Assembly (NCBI GenBank): GCA_934278995.1
Contig: CAKQWM010000001.1
Location: forward strand, 354,386 to 418,385
Length of the DNA: 64,000 nt
Reading direction: 5' to 3'
Origin: an uncultured Clostridia bacterium
GTDB taxonomy: Bacteria > Bacillota > Clostridia > Christensenellales > Borkfalkiaceae
Shown here: piece after piece, positions 17,770-26,020 of the stretch
Layout: each line of letters starts with the position of its first letter
Numbering within the stretch: the first letter of the stretch is position 1
Notes under the pieces: generated by a model
What the model was told of the DNA's origin: nothing
What the model saw: the letters and a program-made list of their open reading frames with translations, nothing else
Databases searched by the model: none
Translations under genes and position numbers: made by a program

Positions 17770-20139
17770 ATGTACACGGTAGTAAAAAGAGACGGAAAAG
17801 TAGTTGATTTCGACATTTCAAAAATTACGTCGGCTATTCAAAAAGCCTTTGATGCGGTCGGCAAAGATTATCACCCCGGCGTGATAGACTTGCTTGCGCT
17901 GAACGTTACGTCGGATTTTTCAAATAAAATTAAAAACGGCAAAGTCGCCGTGGAAGATATTCAGGACAGCGTGGAAACGGTGCTTATCAAAGCAGGTTAC
18001 GGCGACGTAGCGAAGTCTTATATTTTGTACCGCAAACAGCGCGAAAAAATTCGTAATATGAAGGCGACCATGCTTGACTATAAAGCGATAGTTGACGGGT
18101 ATCTGAACGTTGCCGACTGGCGTGTAAAGGAAAATTCCACGGTAACTTATTCGGTCGGCGGTTTGATTTTATCTAACTCCGGCGCGATAACGGCAAACTA
18201 TTGGCTTTCGGAAATTTACGATCAGGAAATCGCGGACGCGCACAGAAACGCAGATATACATATTCACGATTTATCTATGCTTACGGGATACTGCGCGGGT
18301 TGGTCGCTCCGTCAACTCATCAAAGAGGGTTTGGGCGGCGTAACGGGTAAAATAACGTCGTCTCCGGCAAGTCACCTTGCAACGCTTTGCAACCAGATGG
18401 TCAATTTTTTGGGCATCATGCAAAACGAATGGGCGGGCGCTCAGGCGTTTTCTTCCTTCGATACCTATCTTGCTCCGTTCGTAAAAGCGGATAACCTTAG
18501 TTATCGGGAAGTAAAAAAAGCAATCGAATCTTTTATTTACGGCGTAAACACGCCGAGTCGCTGGGGTACGCAGGCTCCGTTTTCCAACGTAACGCTCGAT
18601 TGGGAGGTTCCTAACGATTTAGCCGAACTTAACGCAATCGTCGGCGGAAAGGAAATGGACTTCAAATACAAAGATTGCAAAAAAGAAATGGATATGGTGA
18701 ACAAAGCCTTTATCGAAGTAATGATAGAAGGCGACGCCAACGGCAGAGGTTTCCAGTATCCTATTCCTACCTACTCCATAACGCGTGATTTCGATTGGTC
18801 GGAAACCGAAAACAACAAATTGTTGTTTGAAATGGCTGCAAAATACGGCACACCCTATTTTTCAAACTATATAAACAGCGATATGCAACCGAGCGACGTA
18901 AGGTCGATGTGTTGCAGGCTCCGTCTCGATTTAAGAGAACTCCGTAAAAAATCGGGCGGGTTCTTCGGCAGCGGGGAAAACACGGGTTCTATCGGCGTCG
19001 TAACGATAAATATGCCGAGAATCGCTTATCTGTCGGAAAACGAAGAAGAATTCTACAAACGCCTCGATAAACTTATGGACGTTTCCGCAAGGTCCTTAAA
19101 AACCAAGCGTACGGTCATAACCAAACTTATGGAAGAAGGCTTATATCCTTACACCAAACGTTATTTAGGTACTTTCAACAACCATTTCTCCACGATAGGA
19201 TTAGTCGGTATGAACGAAGCCTGCCTCAACGCAAAGTGGATAGGAGAAGACTTAACTAACGAAACCGCGCAGAAGTTTACAAAGGAAGTTTTAACCCACA
19301 TGCGCGAAAAACTTTCCGACTATCAGGAGGCTTACGGCGACCTTTATAATTTAGAGGCTACTCCTGCGGAATCGACTTCATATCGTCTTGCAAAGCACGA
19401 CAAAGAGCGTTACCCCGACATTATAACCGCGAACGAAAACGGCACGCCTTATTATACCAACAGTTCTCATCTTCCCGTAGGATATACCGACGACGTTTTT
19501 TCCGCCTTGAAGATTCAGGACGAATTGCAGACTTTATATACTTCCGGTACGGTTTTCCACGCCTTTTTGGGAGAAAAATTGCCCGATTGGAAGGCTGCCG
19601 CGACCTTGGTCAGAAAGATTGCCGAAAATCATAAACTTCCATATTATACTTTGTCGCCGACCTATTCCGTTTGTAAAAATCACGGGTACCTTACGGGCGA
19701 ACATTTTACCTGCCCGGTGTGCGGAGGCAAGACCGAAGTTTATTCGCGTATAACGGGTTACTATCGCCCCGTCCAGAATTGGAACGACGGTAAATCGCAG
19801 GAATACAAAGACAGAAAAGTTTACGTCATCTCGGACGAAATAAAAAACGGCGAAGCATTTAACGGTTGCGAACAAAAACCTGAACCCGAAAAGCAAGAAA
19901 TAAAGGCGGGCGAATACGTTTTATGCGCTACCAAAACCTGCCCGAAATGCTCTATGGTGCAGATGATTATGGACAAAAACGGGGTAAAATACGTCAAAAA
20001 ATATTTTGAGGAAGACGAAAAATTCTTCCGTGATAACGGTATAACGGAAGCGCCTACGCTACTCGTATATACCGCCGACGGCGTTACTAAAATAGTCAAT
20101 CCCTCCAACATCAAAAAATATATCGAGGAGGCAAAATAA
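17770..20139 (+). CDS. nrdD: Class III ribonucleotide reductase fused to a C-terminal glutaredoxin-like domain
   Basis: 789 residues. An N-terminal ATP-cone (~1-90, starting YTVVKRDGKVVDFD) gives allosteric control. The catalytic barrel follows. Near residues 634-652 are four zinc cysteines (C...HGYL...CPVC), and the glycyl-radical loop RITGYY places the radical Gly near residue 662. After a linker, residues ~715-789 form an extra thioredoxin-fold domain with CPKC at about 724-727 and a cis-Pro region (APTLLVY). NrdD proteins usually end soon after the radical loop, so this is a fusion. The stop codon overlaps the trxB start, pointing to an electron path from TrxB through the fused domain to NrdD. 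RBS AAGGAG. Confidence 0.95.
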   Translation: MYTVVKRDGKVVDFDISKITSAIQKAFDAVGKDYHPGVIDLLALNVTSDFSNKIKNGKVAVEDIQDSVETVLIKAGYGDVAKSYILYRKQREKIRNMKATMLDYKAIVDGYLNVADWRVKENSTVTYSVGGLILSNSGAITANYWLSEIYDQEIADAHRNADIHIHDLSMLTGYCAGWSLRQLIKEGLGGVTGKITSSPASHLATLCNQMVNFLGIMQNEWAGAQAFSSFDTYLAPFVKADNLSYREVKKAIESFIYGVNTPSRWGTQAPFSNVTLDWEVPNDLAELNAIVGGKEMDFKYKDCKKEMDMVNKAFIEVMIEGDANGRGFQYPIPTYSITRDFDWSETENNKLLFEMAAKYGTPYFSNYINSDMQPSDVRSMCCRLRLDLRELRKKSGGFFGSGENTGSIGVVTINMPRIAYLSENEEEFYKRLDKLMDVSARSLKTKRTVITKLMEEGLYPYTKRYLGTFNNHFSTIGLVGMNEACLNAKWIGEDLTNETAQKFTKEVLTHMREKLSDYQEAYGDLYNLEATPAESTSYRLAKHDKERYPDIITANENGTPYYTNSSHLPVGYTDDVFSALKIQDELQTLYTSGTVFHAFLGEKLPDWKAAATLVRKIAENHKLPYYTLSPTYSVCKNHGYLTGEHFTCPVCGGKTEVYSRITGYYRPVQNWNDGKSQEYKDRKVYVISDEIKNGEAFNGCEQKPEPEKQEIKAGEYVLCATKTCPKCSMVQMIMDKNGVKYVKKYFEEDEKFFRDNGITEAPTLLVYTADGVTKIVNPSNIKKYIEEAK

Positions 20140-21044
20140 TGACCGATATCATTATAATAGGCGCAGGTACTGCCGGAATGACCGCCGCGGTTTACGCTTT
20201 AAGAAACAATAAATCGGTTCTGATACTCGAATCGACGTCGGTCGGCGGGCAGATTGCTTTTTCTCCTAAAGTAGAAAATTTTCCGTCCTATACCTCGATA
20301 TCGGGAAGCGACTTTTCAAACCGACTTTTCGAGCAGGTTTTAACGCTCGGCGCGTCGTTTGAACTCGAAACGGTTACGGCAATCGTAAAAAAGGAGGACG
20401 GCAACTTTGTCGTCGGGACCGACGTTTGCGAACACGAAGCCAAATCGGTAATCATCGCTAACGGCGTAAAACAAAAACACTTTCCGTTTGAATCGGAAGA
20501 AAGGCTTTTGGGTAACGGCGTTTATTACTGCGCCATTTGCGACGGGGCTTTTTATAAGGGAAGGGAAGTCGCCGTAATCGGCGACGGGAATACCGCGCTT
20601 CAATCGGCGATTCTGCTGTCTTCCATTTGTTCCAAAGTTTACGTTTTAACGCTCACCGACAAATATTTCGGCGATCAGAGCCTGATAGACGATTTGTATA
20701 AAATCGAAAATATCGTCACCGTACCGAATACTTCGGTTACCGACTTTTTGGGAGAAACCGAACTTTGCGGTATCGAAATGAACCGTAACGGAAAAGAAGA
20801 AGTTTTATCCGTACCCGCGGTTTTCGTTGCGATAGGGCAAATTCCCGATAACGAAAAATTTAAAAACATAGTTACGTTAACCAAAGAAGGGTATATTGTG
20901 TCCAACGAAAGAATGGAAACCTCTACCCCCGGCGTTTTCGTCGCGGGAGATACGAGAAACAAAGAACTTCGTCAACTTGCCACCGCTGTGTCGGACGGCG
21001 CGGTTGCCGCAATGAACGCTATCGAATATATCCGTAAAAACTGA
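20139..21044 (+). CDS. trxB: Thioredoxin/glutaredoxin reductase (FAD, TrxB family)
   Basis: 301 residues. N-terminal FAD fold GAGTAGMTAA, redox pair CAICDG near residue 131, second dinucleotide fold GDGNTALQSA, and the C-terminal FAD motif GVFVAGDTRN. It passes electrons to a thioredoxin-fold partner. The classical GGGDSA NAD(P)H loop is GDGNTA here, so the electron donor could differ from NADPH; this is an inference. The ATG uses the last base of the nrdD TAA, so translation is coupled and the likely partner is the CPKC domain of NrdD. Confidence 0.92.
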   Translation: MTDIIIIGAGTAGMTAAVYALRNNKSVLILESTSVGGQIAFSPKVENFPSYTSISGSDFSNRLFEQVLTLGASFELETVTAIVKKEDGNFVVGTDVCEHEAKSVIIANGVKQKHFPFESEERLLGNGVYYCAICDGAFYKGREVAVIGDGNTALQSAILLSSICSKVYVLTLTDKYFGDQSLIDDLYKIENIVTVPNTSVTDFLGETELCGIEMNRNGKEEVLSVPAVFVAIGQIPDNEKFKNIVTLTKEGYIVSNERMETSTPGVFVAGDTRNKELRQLATAVSDGAVAAMNAIEYIRKN

Positions 21045-21139
21045 TATATCCGTAAAAACTGATTTTTGCGGGCGGCGGACGGCGCAAAAACCGTTTTTAA
21101 ACAGCGAAGCAAAAAATTCAGCATAAAAATTTTAGTATA

Positions 21140-21180
21140 AATTCTTCGGAAAACTTCTTTGCCTTTCCGAAGAATTTTCG
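21140..21180 (+). terminator. Terminator after trxB
   Basis: AATTCTTCGGAAA pairs with TTTCCGAAGAATT over an 11-nt loop. Just upstream, a 16-bp segment at the trxB stop is tandemly duplicated (ATATATCCGTAAAAAC, twice near 21028-21060). Confidence 0.8.
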
Positions 21181-21311
21181 TATATACGTTGCGTCGGAAA
21201 AGTGAATAAAGATTGTCGCTTAAAGTCTTTTAAAAACACGTTAAAACAAAGAGTTTATTATCTGCGCGGATTGCTTTTTAAGACGATTCGCGCTTTTTTC
21301 TATAAAAAAAC

Positions 21312-21340
21312 TTGTGTTAACGCGCGATTAAATGTATAAT
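21312..21340 (+). promoter_or_regulatory. Promoter of the PHP gene
   Basis: TTGTGT (21312-21317), 17-bp spacer, TATAAT (21335-21340), 29 nt upstream of the start codon. Confidence 0.65.
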
Positions 21341-21368
21341 AAAAGACAGAAAAAAAGAAGGTAACGGT

Positions 21369-22121
21369 ATGTCTGAAAAATATCCGGACGAAAGATTAAA
21401 CGAGTTTACTACCGATAATACGGAAGGTTATTTGTACGAAACTCATTGCCATACGAATATTACGAGCGCGTGTTCTCGTCTGTCGCCCGAGGATATAGTG
21501 GAATTATATATAGAAAACGGCTATACCGGCGTGTTTATAACCGATCATTTTCTGAACGGAAATTGCGTGGAAAAAATCCGTGAAGAAAAAGATTATAAAA
21601 GACAAATCGAAATGTTTTTCGAGGGTTACAGAAAGGTAAAAGAAGTCGCTAACGGTACTATAGACGTATTTTGCGGGTTTGAAGCCTCTTATAAAGGCAC
21701 CGACGTTCTGGTTTACGGATGGGACGAAGAAACTACTAAACTATATCCGGAAATCATGTCTATGACGATGAGGGAGTTTATAAACTTCGTAAACGATAAC
21801 AACGGGTTGACTATTCAGGCTCATCCTTTCAGAGAAGCGAATTATATCGATCATATAAGGCTTTTTACGGAAACCGCGGGCGTCGAAGTATATAATTCTT
21901 CAAGGAACTATCTTTGTAACAAACTCGGTTTTGAGTATTATAAGGCGTATAACTCGGAATACGGAAAGTGTAAAACGGGCGGAAGCGATATTCATACTTC
22001 AAATCTTTACATGCTCGGCGGTATGGCGTTTAACGAAAAAATCAAGTCGGTTGCCGACTTCATAGAAAAGGTCAGAAAAAACGAAGGCGTTATTTTCAGA
22101 AAGCGTAACGTAACGGTGTAA
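21369..22121 (+). CDS. PHP-domain metal-dependent phosphoesterase
   Basis: 250 residues, a PHP fold with the expected metal ligands in order: ETHCHTNITSACS, ITDHF, GFEASYKG, IQAHPFR and GGSDIHTS. PHP proteins hydrolyse phosphate esters (histidinol phosphate, nucleotides, oligonucleotides). This one is not specific enough to name; it is monocistronic and not next to a his gene. RBS AAGAAGG precedes the ATG. Confidence 0.85.
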   Translation: MSEKYPDERLNEFTTDNTEGYLYETHCHTNITSACSRLSPEDIVELYIENGYTGVFITDHFLNGNCVEKIREEKDYKRQIEMFFEGYRKVKEVANGTIDVFCGFEASYKGTDVLVYGWDEETTKLYPEIMSMTMREFINFVNDNNGLTIQAHPFREANYIDHIRLFTETAGVEVYNSSRNYLCNKLGFEYYKAYNSEYGKCKTGGSDIHTSNLYMLGGMAFNEKIKSVADFIEKVRKNEGVIFRKRNVTV

Positions 22122-22179
22122 GACGCAACAACCTAAGACAAAAAAGGATTTGAGTCGATCGGAGCGTTTATTTGTAAAA

Positions 22180-22206
22180 TGCCGATAACGGGCTTATAGA
22201 GGCGTT
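22180..22206 (+). repeat. Dispersed palindromic motif copy
   Basis: GCCGATAACGGGCTTATAGAGGCG in the gap between the PHP gene and iscR. Confidence 0.75.
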
Positions 22207-22317
22207 TTTCGCTGTTAATTATTTTAAAAAATAAAAAAACCGGGCTAAGGCAGAGCAAAACGTTTAACTACGTACAAGGCTTTTAAATAAATCGGTTAAT
22301 CGGACGGGTGAAATTAT

Positions 22318-22716
22318 ATGAAAATTTCGACGAAAGGAAGATACGCTTTGCGCGTTATGATAGATATTGCCGAAAACGGCAAGGGTGAAAGCGTTTCGGT
22401 CAAAGATATTGCTTTAAGGCAAAATATTTCAAAAAAATATCTTGAACAGATTATGACCATGCTTTCTAAAGCCGATATGGTAAAAACTTCGCGGGGCAAC
22501 GTGGGCGGTTATAAACTCACGAGGGCGCCGGAAGATTATATCGTCGGCGATATTTTGCGAGCGACCGAAGGGGATCTGGCTCCGCTCGATTGTTTAACCG
22601 ACGGCGCGGTTTGCAATCGTAAACTGAATTGCTCCACTCATAAATTCTGGGCGGGGCTTGATAAAGTTATAAACGATTACGTAAACGGCAAAACTTTACA
22701 AGACCTTTTAAATTGA
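22318..22716 (+). CDS. iscR: Rrf2/IscR-family transcriptional regulator
   Basis: 132 residues. The N-terminal winged helix starts MKISTKGRYALRVMIDIA; the wing includes GNVGGYKL. Three cysteines (DC...VC...NC, about residues 99-113) match the 2Fe-2S site of IscR, so it should sense iron-sulfur cluster status and control the iscSU genes that follow. A dyad over the iscS promoter is a plausible binding site. It is separated from iscS by 150 nt with its own promoter. Confidence 0.9.
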   Translation: MKISTKGRYALRVMIDIAENGKGESVSVKDIALRQNISKKYLEQIMTMLSKADMVKTSRGNVGGYKLTRAPEDYIVGDILRATEGDLAPLDCLTDGAVCNRKLNCSTHKFWAGLDKVINDYVNGKTLQDLLN

Positions 22717-22803
22717 CTTATTATATAGAAACGTTTTTTAACTTGAGTGAAAAACGTCTTTTAAAACTTAAAAAAGCGAAAAATATTTCGTAAAACGTTG
22801 CTA

Positions 22804-22824
22804 TTCCTATTGACACGGTAGGAA
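22804..22824 (+). promoter_or_regulatory. Dyad operator over the iscS -35 element
   Basis: TTCCTA and TAGGAA flank 9 nt, and the spacer plus flanks contain the TTGACA -35 box. Its position suggests repression, and the iscR product just upstream is the obvious candidate binder. Confidence 0.5.
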
Positions 22825-22838
22825 AAGCGTGCTATAAT
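22810..22838 (+). promoter_or_regulatory. Promoter of iscS-iscU
   Basis: TTGACA (22810-22815), 17-bp spacer, TATAAT (22833-22838): a consensus sigma-A promoter, 29 nt before the iscS start codon. Confidence 0.85.
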
Positions 22839-22866
22839 TAGCCCGAAATCGAAAACGGAGATATAT

Positions 22867-24054
22867 ATGAACACTGTTTATTTTGACAACGCCGCCACGA
22901 CAAGGCTTGACGACGAAGTTTTACGGGAAATGTTACCGTATATGAAAGAAGAATACGGAAACGCCTCTTCCATATATAAACTCGGAAGGCTTTCAAAAGA
23001 AGCCGTCGAAAAGGCGAGGGGGCAAGTCGCCGCGGCAATAAACGCAAAACCCGATGAAATTTATTTTACTTCGGGCGGAACGGAAAGCGACAACGCCGTA
23101 ATAAGAGGAATCGCTTACGCCTACAAGAGTAAAGGCAACCATATAATTACGAGTAAAATAGAACACCCCGCAGTTTTGGAAACCCTTAAAGAACTTGAAA
23201 AAGAAGGTTTTACCGTAACCTACGTCGGCGTAACGGAAGACGGTATTATCGATATGGACGCGCTTAAAGCCGCGGTAACCGATAAAACCACGCTTATCAC
23301 CGTCATGTATGCAAACAACGAAATCGGCACTTTGCAACCCGTCGGCGAAATCGGCAAATTTGCGCGGGAGAAGGGAATTTTATTCCATACCGACGCCGTG
23401 CAGGCGATAGGCTCGGAAAAAATCGACGTCATAGCCGAAAATATAGACGCGCTTTCCATGTCGGCGCATAAATTTTACGGACCGAACGGAATCGGCGCTT
23501 TATACGTAAAAAAAGGCGTGAGATTTCAAAAATTCATATTCGGCGGACATCAGGAAAAAAATAAGCGTGCCGGGACGGAAAACGTTCCCGCCATCGTCGG
23601 TATGGGCAAGGCTATAGAACTTGCTTATCGGGATATAGACGAACACAACGCAAAAATCAAAGCGCTCAGAGATTATTACGTTTCCGAAGTTTTAAAGCGC
23701 ATACCGTACGTTAAAATAAACGGCGATATGGAAAAAAGACTTCCCGGAAACGCAAATATTTCCTTTAAATTCATCGAAGGCGAAGGTATGCTTTTAAACC
23801 TCGATTTGAAAGGAATTTGCGCCTCTTCCGGAAGCGCCTGTACGTCCGGTTCTCTCGATCCGTCGCACGTATTGCTGGCTATAGGGCTTCCGCACGAGAT
23901 AGCGCACGGCAGTCTGAGAATTACAATCGGCAAATACAATACGAAAGAGGACGTAGATTATTTGCTTACAAATCTTGAAGAAATCGTGCGAAAACTGAGG
24001 GATATGTCGCCCCTTTACGACAAATTTTTATCCGAACAAAAGGAGAACGGCTGA
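22867..24054 (+). CDS. iscS: Cysteine desulfurase
   Basis: 395 residues, class V aminotransferase fold. Pyridoxal-phosphate lysine lies in SMSAHKFYGP; substrate-binding motif DNAATTR at the N-terminus; the sulfur-carrying Cys is in the flexible loop ASSGSACTSG (about residues 320-329). It converts cysteine to alanine and passes persulfide sulfur to IscU, whose gene overlaps its stop codon (TGATG). Confidence 0.95.
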   Translation: MNTVYFDNAATTRLDDEVLREMLPYMKEEYGNASSIYKLGRLSKEAVEKARGQVAAAINAKPDEIYFTSGGTESDNAVIRGIAYAYKSKGNHIITSKIEHPAVLETLKELEKEGFTVTYVGVTEDGIIDMDALKAAVTDKTTLITVMYANNEIGTLQPVGEIGKFAREKGILFHTDAVQAIGSEKIDVIAENIDALSMSAHKFYGPNGIGALYVKKGVRFQKFIFGGHQEKNKRAGTENVPAIVGMGKAIELAYRDIDEHNAKIKALRDYYVSEVLKRIPYVKINGDMEKRLPGNANISFKFIEGEGMLLNLDLKGICASSGSACTSGSLDPSHVLLAIGLPHEIAHGSLRITIGKYNTKEDVDYLLTNLEEIVRKLRDMSPLYDKFLSEQKENG

Positions 24055-24497
24055 TGGAACCTTATAACGATAAAGTAATAGAGCATTACGCTAACCCCCG
24101 TAACGTGGGCGAAATCAAAGACGCTTCGGGCGTCGGCGAAGTAGGAAACCCCGTTTGCGGTGATATTATGAGAATGTATCTCAAAATAGAAGGCGGAGTT
24201 ATTACCGACGTAAAATTCAAAACTTTCGGATGCGGCGCGGCAATCGCGTCAAGCAGTGTTTCTACCGAGATGATAAAAGGAAAAACCGTAGAGGAAGCGT
24301 TAAAACTTACAAATAAAGACGTAATAAACGAACTCGGCGGACTTCCTCCCGTTAAACTGCATTGCTCGGTTTTAGCGGAAGAAGCGATTAAAAAAGCCAT
24401 TGCCGATTATTACAGGAAGCAAGGACTTAGCGAAGAAGAAATTACTTCAAAATGCGGAAACGTCGAATCAAACTCCTGTCCGCACTGCGGAATTTAG
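24054..24497 (+). CDS. iscU: Iron-sulfur cluster assembly scaffold
   Basis: 147 residues. The three cluster-ligand cysteines are visible in GNPVCGD, TFGCGAAIASSS and KLHCSVLAEEA. The expected aspartate two residues after the first Cys is present. The C-terminal tail adds a CPHC pair, common in clostridial IscU/NifU-like proteins. Start overlaps iscS by one nucleotide. Confidence 0.95.
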   Translation: MEPYNDKVIEHYANPRNVGEIKDASGVGEVGNPVCGDIMRMYLKIEGGVITDVKFKTFGCGAAIASSSVSTEMIKGKTVEEALKLTNKDVINELGGLPPVKLHCSVLAEEAIKKAIADYYRKQGLSEEEITSKCGNVESNSCPHCGI

Positions 24498-24568
24498 TTT
24501 AAAAATTTAATAAAAAAAGTATTTTTCGGGTATTCACGGCTGAATTTTTGAAAATTAATTTTTATAAA

Positions 24569-24643
24569 AATCCCGCTATAAGCCCGTTAACGCGTTAATT
24601 TATAAAAAAGAAGGCAATTTCGTCGATGCGCCTTCTTTTTTAA
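24569..24643 (+). terminator. Terminator after iscU with adjacent dispersed motif
   Basis: AAAAAAGAAGGC (from 24605) pairs with GCCTTCTTTTTT. Immediately upstream is a minus-orientation copy of the dispersed motif (CCCGCTATAAGCCCGTTAACGCG, 24571-24593). Confidence 0.85.
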
Positions 24644-24715
24644 ATCAAAATTACGGCGAAAAAAATTATCGGAAAATTATAATAAGCAGGCGTAAACGGA
24701 AAAAGCGTTTTACGC

Positions 24716-24744
24716 TTGCATATTACGCTTTCTTTTGCTATAAT
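24716..24744 (+). promoter_or_regulatory. Promoter of the Crp/Fnr regulator
   Basis: TTGCAT (24716-24721), 17-bp spacer, TATAAT (24739-24744), 26 nt before the start. Confidence 0.7.
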
Positions 24745-24769
24745 AAAAAAAAGCGTTTATGGAGGGCGT

Positions 24770-25438
24770 ATGACTTTTCAAAAATCCGACGCAATTAAAT
24801 CTCTGCCGTTTTATAGCAGTCTTACCGCCGACGAGATAGAAAACGTTTTGCAAAATTCCGAAATCAAACTTTTCAAAAAGGGTGAAACCATAACGGGGCT
24901 TGAAAGCCGTTGTTTAGGTCCTTTTCTGATTCTGGAAGGCGAAGCGAGGGCGGTTATCGAGGACGAAAACCTGCGTGAGGTTACCTTATACAAATTATAC
25001 CCCGACGAAATGGGCTTGCTTTCCGCCGCCTGCGTCTTGGAGCATATTACTTTCGACGCCAAATTCGAAGTAGAAAAAGACAGCGTTTTTTTAGTTTTGA
25101 AGTCCTGCGCGATAAAAAAACTTATGGAAAAAAATCTGAACGTAAAATGCTTGATTTTTGAAACGCTTACGGACAGATTTTCCGCCTGTATGGAAACGAT
25201 GAGAGATTTGCTTTTCACGAGATACGATCGGAGAATGGCTTCTTTTCTGGTGGAAAGATATATTTATACCGAACAAAAAGAGTTTAACATAACGCAGGAA
25301 GAAATAGCAAAAATGACGAGTTCGGTAAGGGAAGTAGCAGGTAAAACCATCAGAAAATTCGCAGAAGAAGGAATACTCGAATACGGACGAGGCAAAATTA
25401 AAATTCTCGATCTGCAAAAACTTAAAGACAAAATGTAG
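24770..25438 (+). CDS. Crp/Fnr-family transcriptional regulator
   Basis: 222 residues from ATG 24770, which has GGAGGGCG at good spacing; the frame is open further upstream but that part covers the promoter. Residues ~10-120 are a cyclic-nucleotide-like sensor barrel, ~125-150 the dimer helix, ~155-222 a winged helix (NITQEEIAKMTSSVREVAGKT). No N-terminal Fnr cysteine cluster is present, so it does not sense oxygen by that route. Adjacent isc genes suggest but do not prove a redox or NO role. Confidence 0.85.
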   Translation: MTFQKSDAIKSLPFYSSLTADEIENVLQNSEIKLFKKGETITGLESRCLGPFLILEGEARAVIEDENLREVTLYKLYPDEMGLLSAACVLEHITFDAKFEVEKDSVFLVLKSCAIKKLMEKNLNVKCLIFETLTDRFSACMETMRDLLFTRYDRRMASFLVERYIYTEQKEFNITQEEIAKMTSSVREVAGKTIRKFAEEGILEYGRGKIKILDLQKLKDKM

Positions 25439-25609
25439 CGCGCGTATAATTACGTAACGCGCGTACCGATGAATAAATTTAACTATATTTACAACGTAAT
25501 TATCCGAATTTACGACGTAATTACAAAATATTATTTGAAATAATTAAAATATCCGAAAAAACTCTTGCGTCGCACGTTGATATGATTTGGAAAAAAGAGT
25601 TTTTATAAA

Positions 25610-25641
25610 AAAAAGCCGAACGCGAACCGTTCGGCTTTTCG
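25610..25641 (+). terminator. Terminator-like hairpin
   Basis: AAAAGCCGAACG pairs with CGTTCGGCTTTT over a 6-nt loop, about 180 nt after the regulator gene and touching the left end of the next MITE-like copy. Confidence 0.75.
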
Positions 25642-25643
25642 TT

Positions 25644-25875
25644 AGGGATTAAATCATTGTCACTAACTATTTTTGCGAGAATAAATCGGTTTTTTCCGTG
25701 TTAAACTCCCGTAAAGCAGGTCGAGGAGGGTTTCGGTCGTTTGCCTTGCAAAAACTTTAACCCAAAAAGGAGATTTCTTCGTCGCAAAAACGCTTCATTC
25801 CGAAAAGGACAGAAAAATCGCCGTTTCGGTAACAAGCAGATGAGTAACGGACTTTCTGTAGAAAAGGTAAAAAAA
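25644..25875. mobile_element. MITE-like element, degenerate copy
   Basis: The left end AGGGATTAAATCATTGTCACTAAC and the following ~120 bp match the intact copy at 6960 with scattered substitutions (shared segments include TTTGCCTTGCAAAAACTTTAA). The right inverted repeat has been lost. It lies 145 bp upstream of the RsgI-like gene start. Confidence 0.65.
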
Positions 25876-26020
25876 TTTTAAAAATTTTACGTCTTTACGC
25901 AACGCAACGGATTTTTTGTTGTCTATATGGGTGAAAGGACGTTACGACGAAAAAACGAAAGCGCAATATTTTCGTTATCGGGTAACGAACTTAAAAAAAC
26001 CGAAAGGAGGACATCTATCC

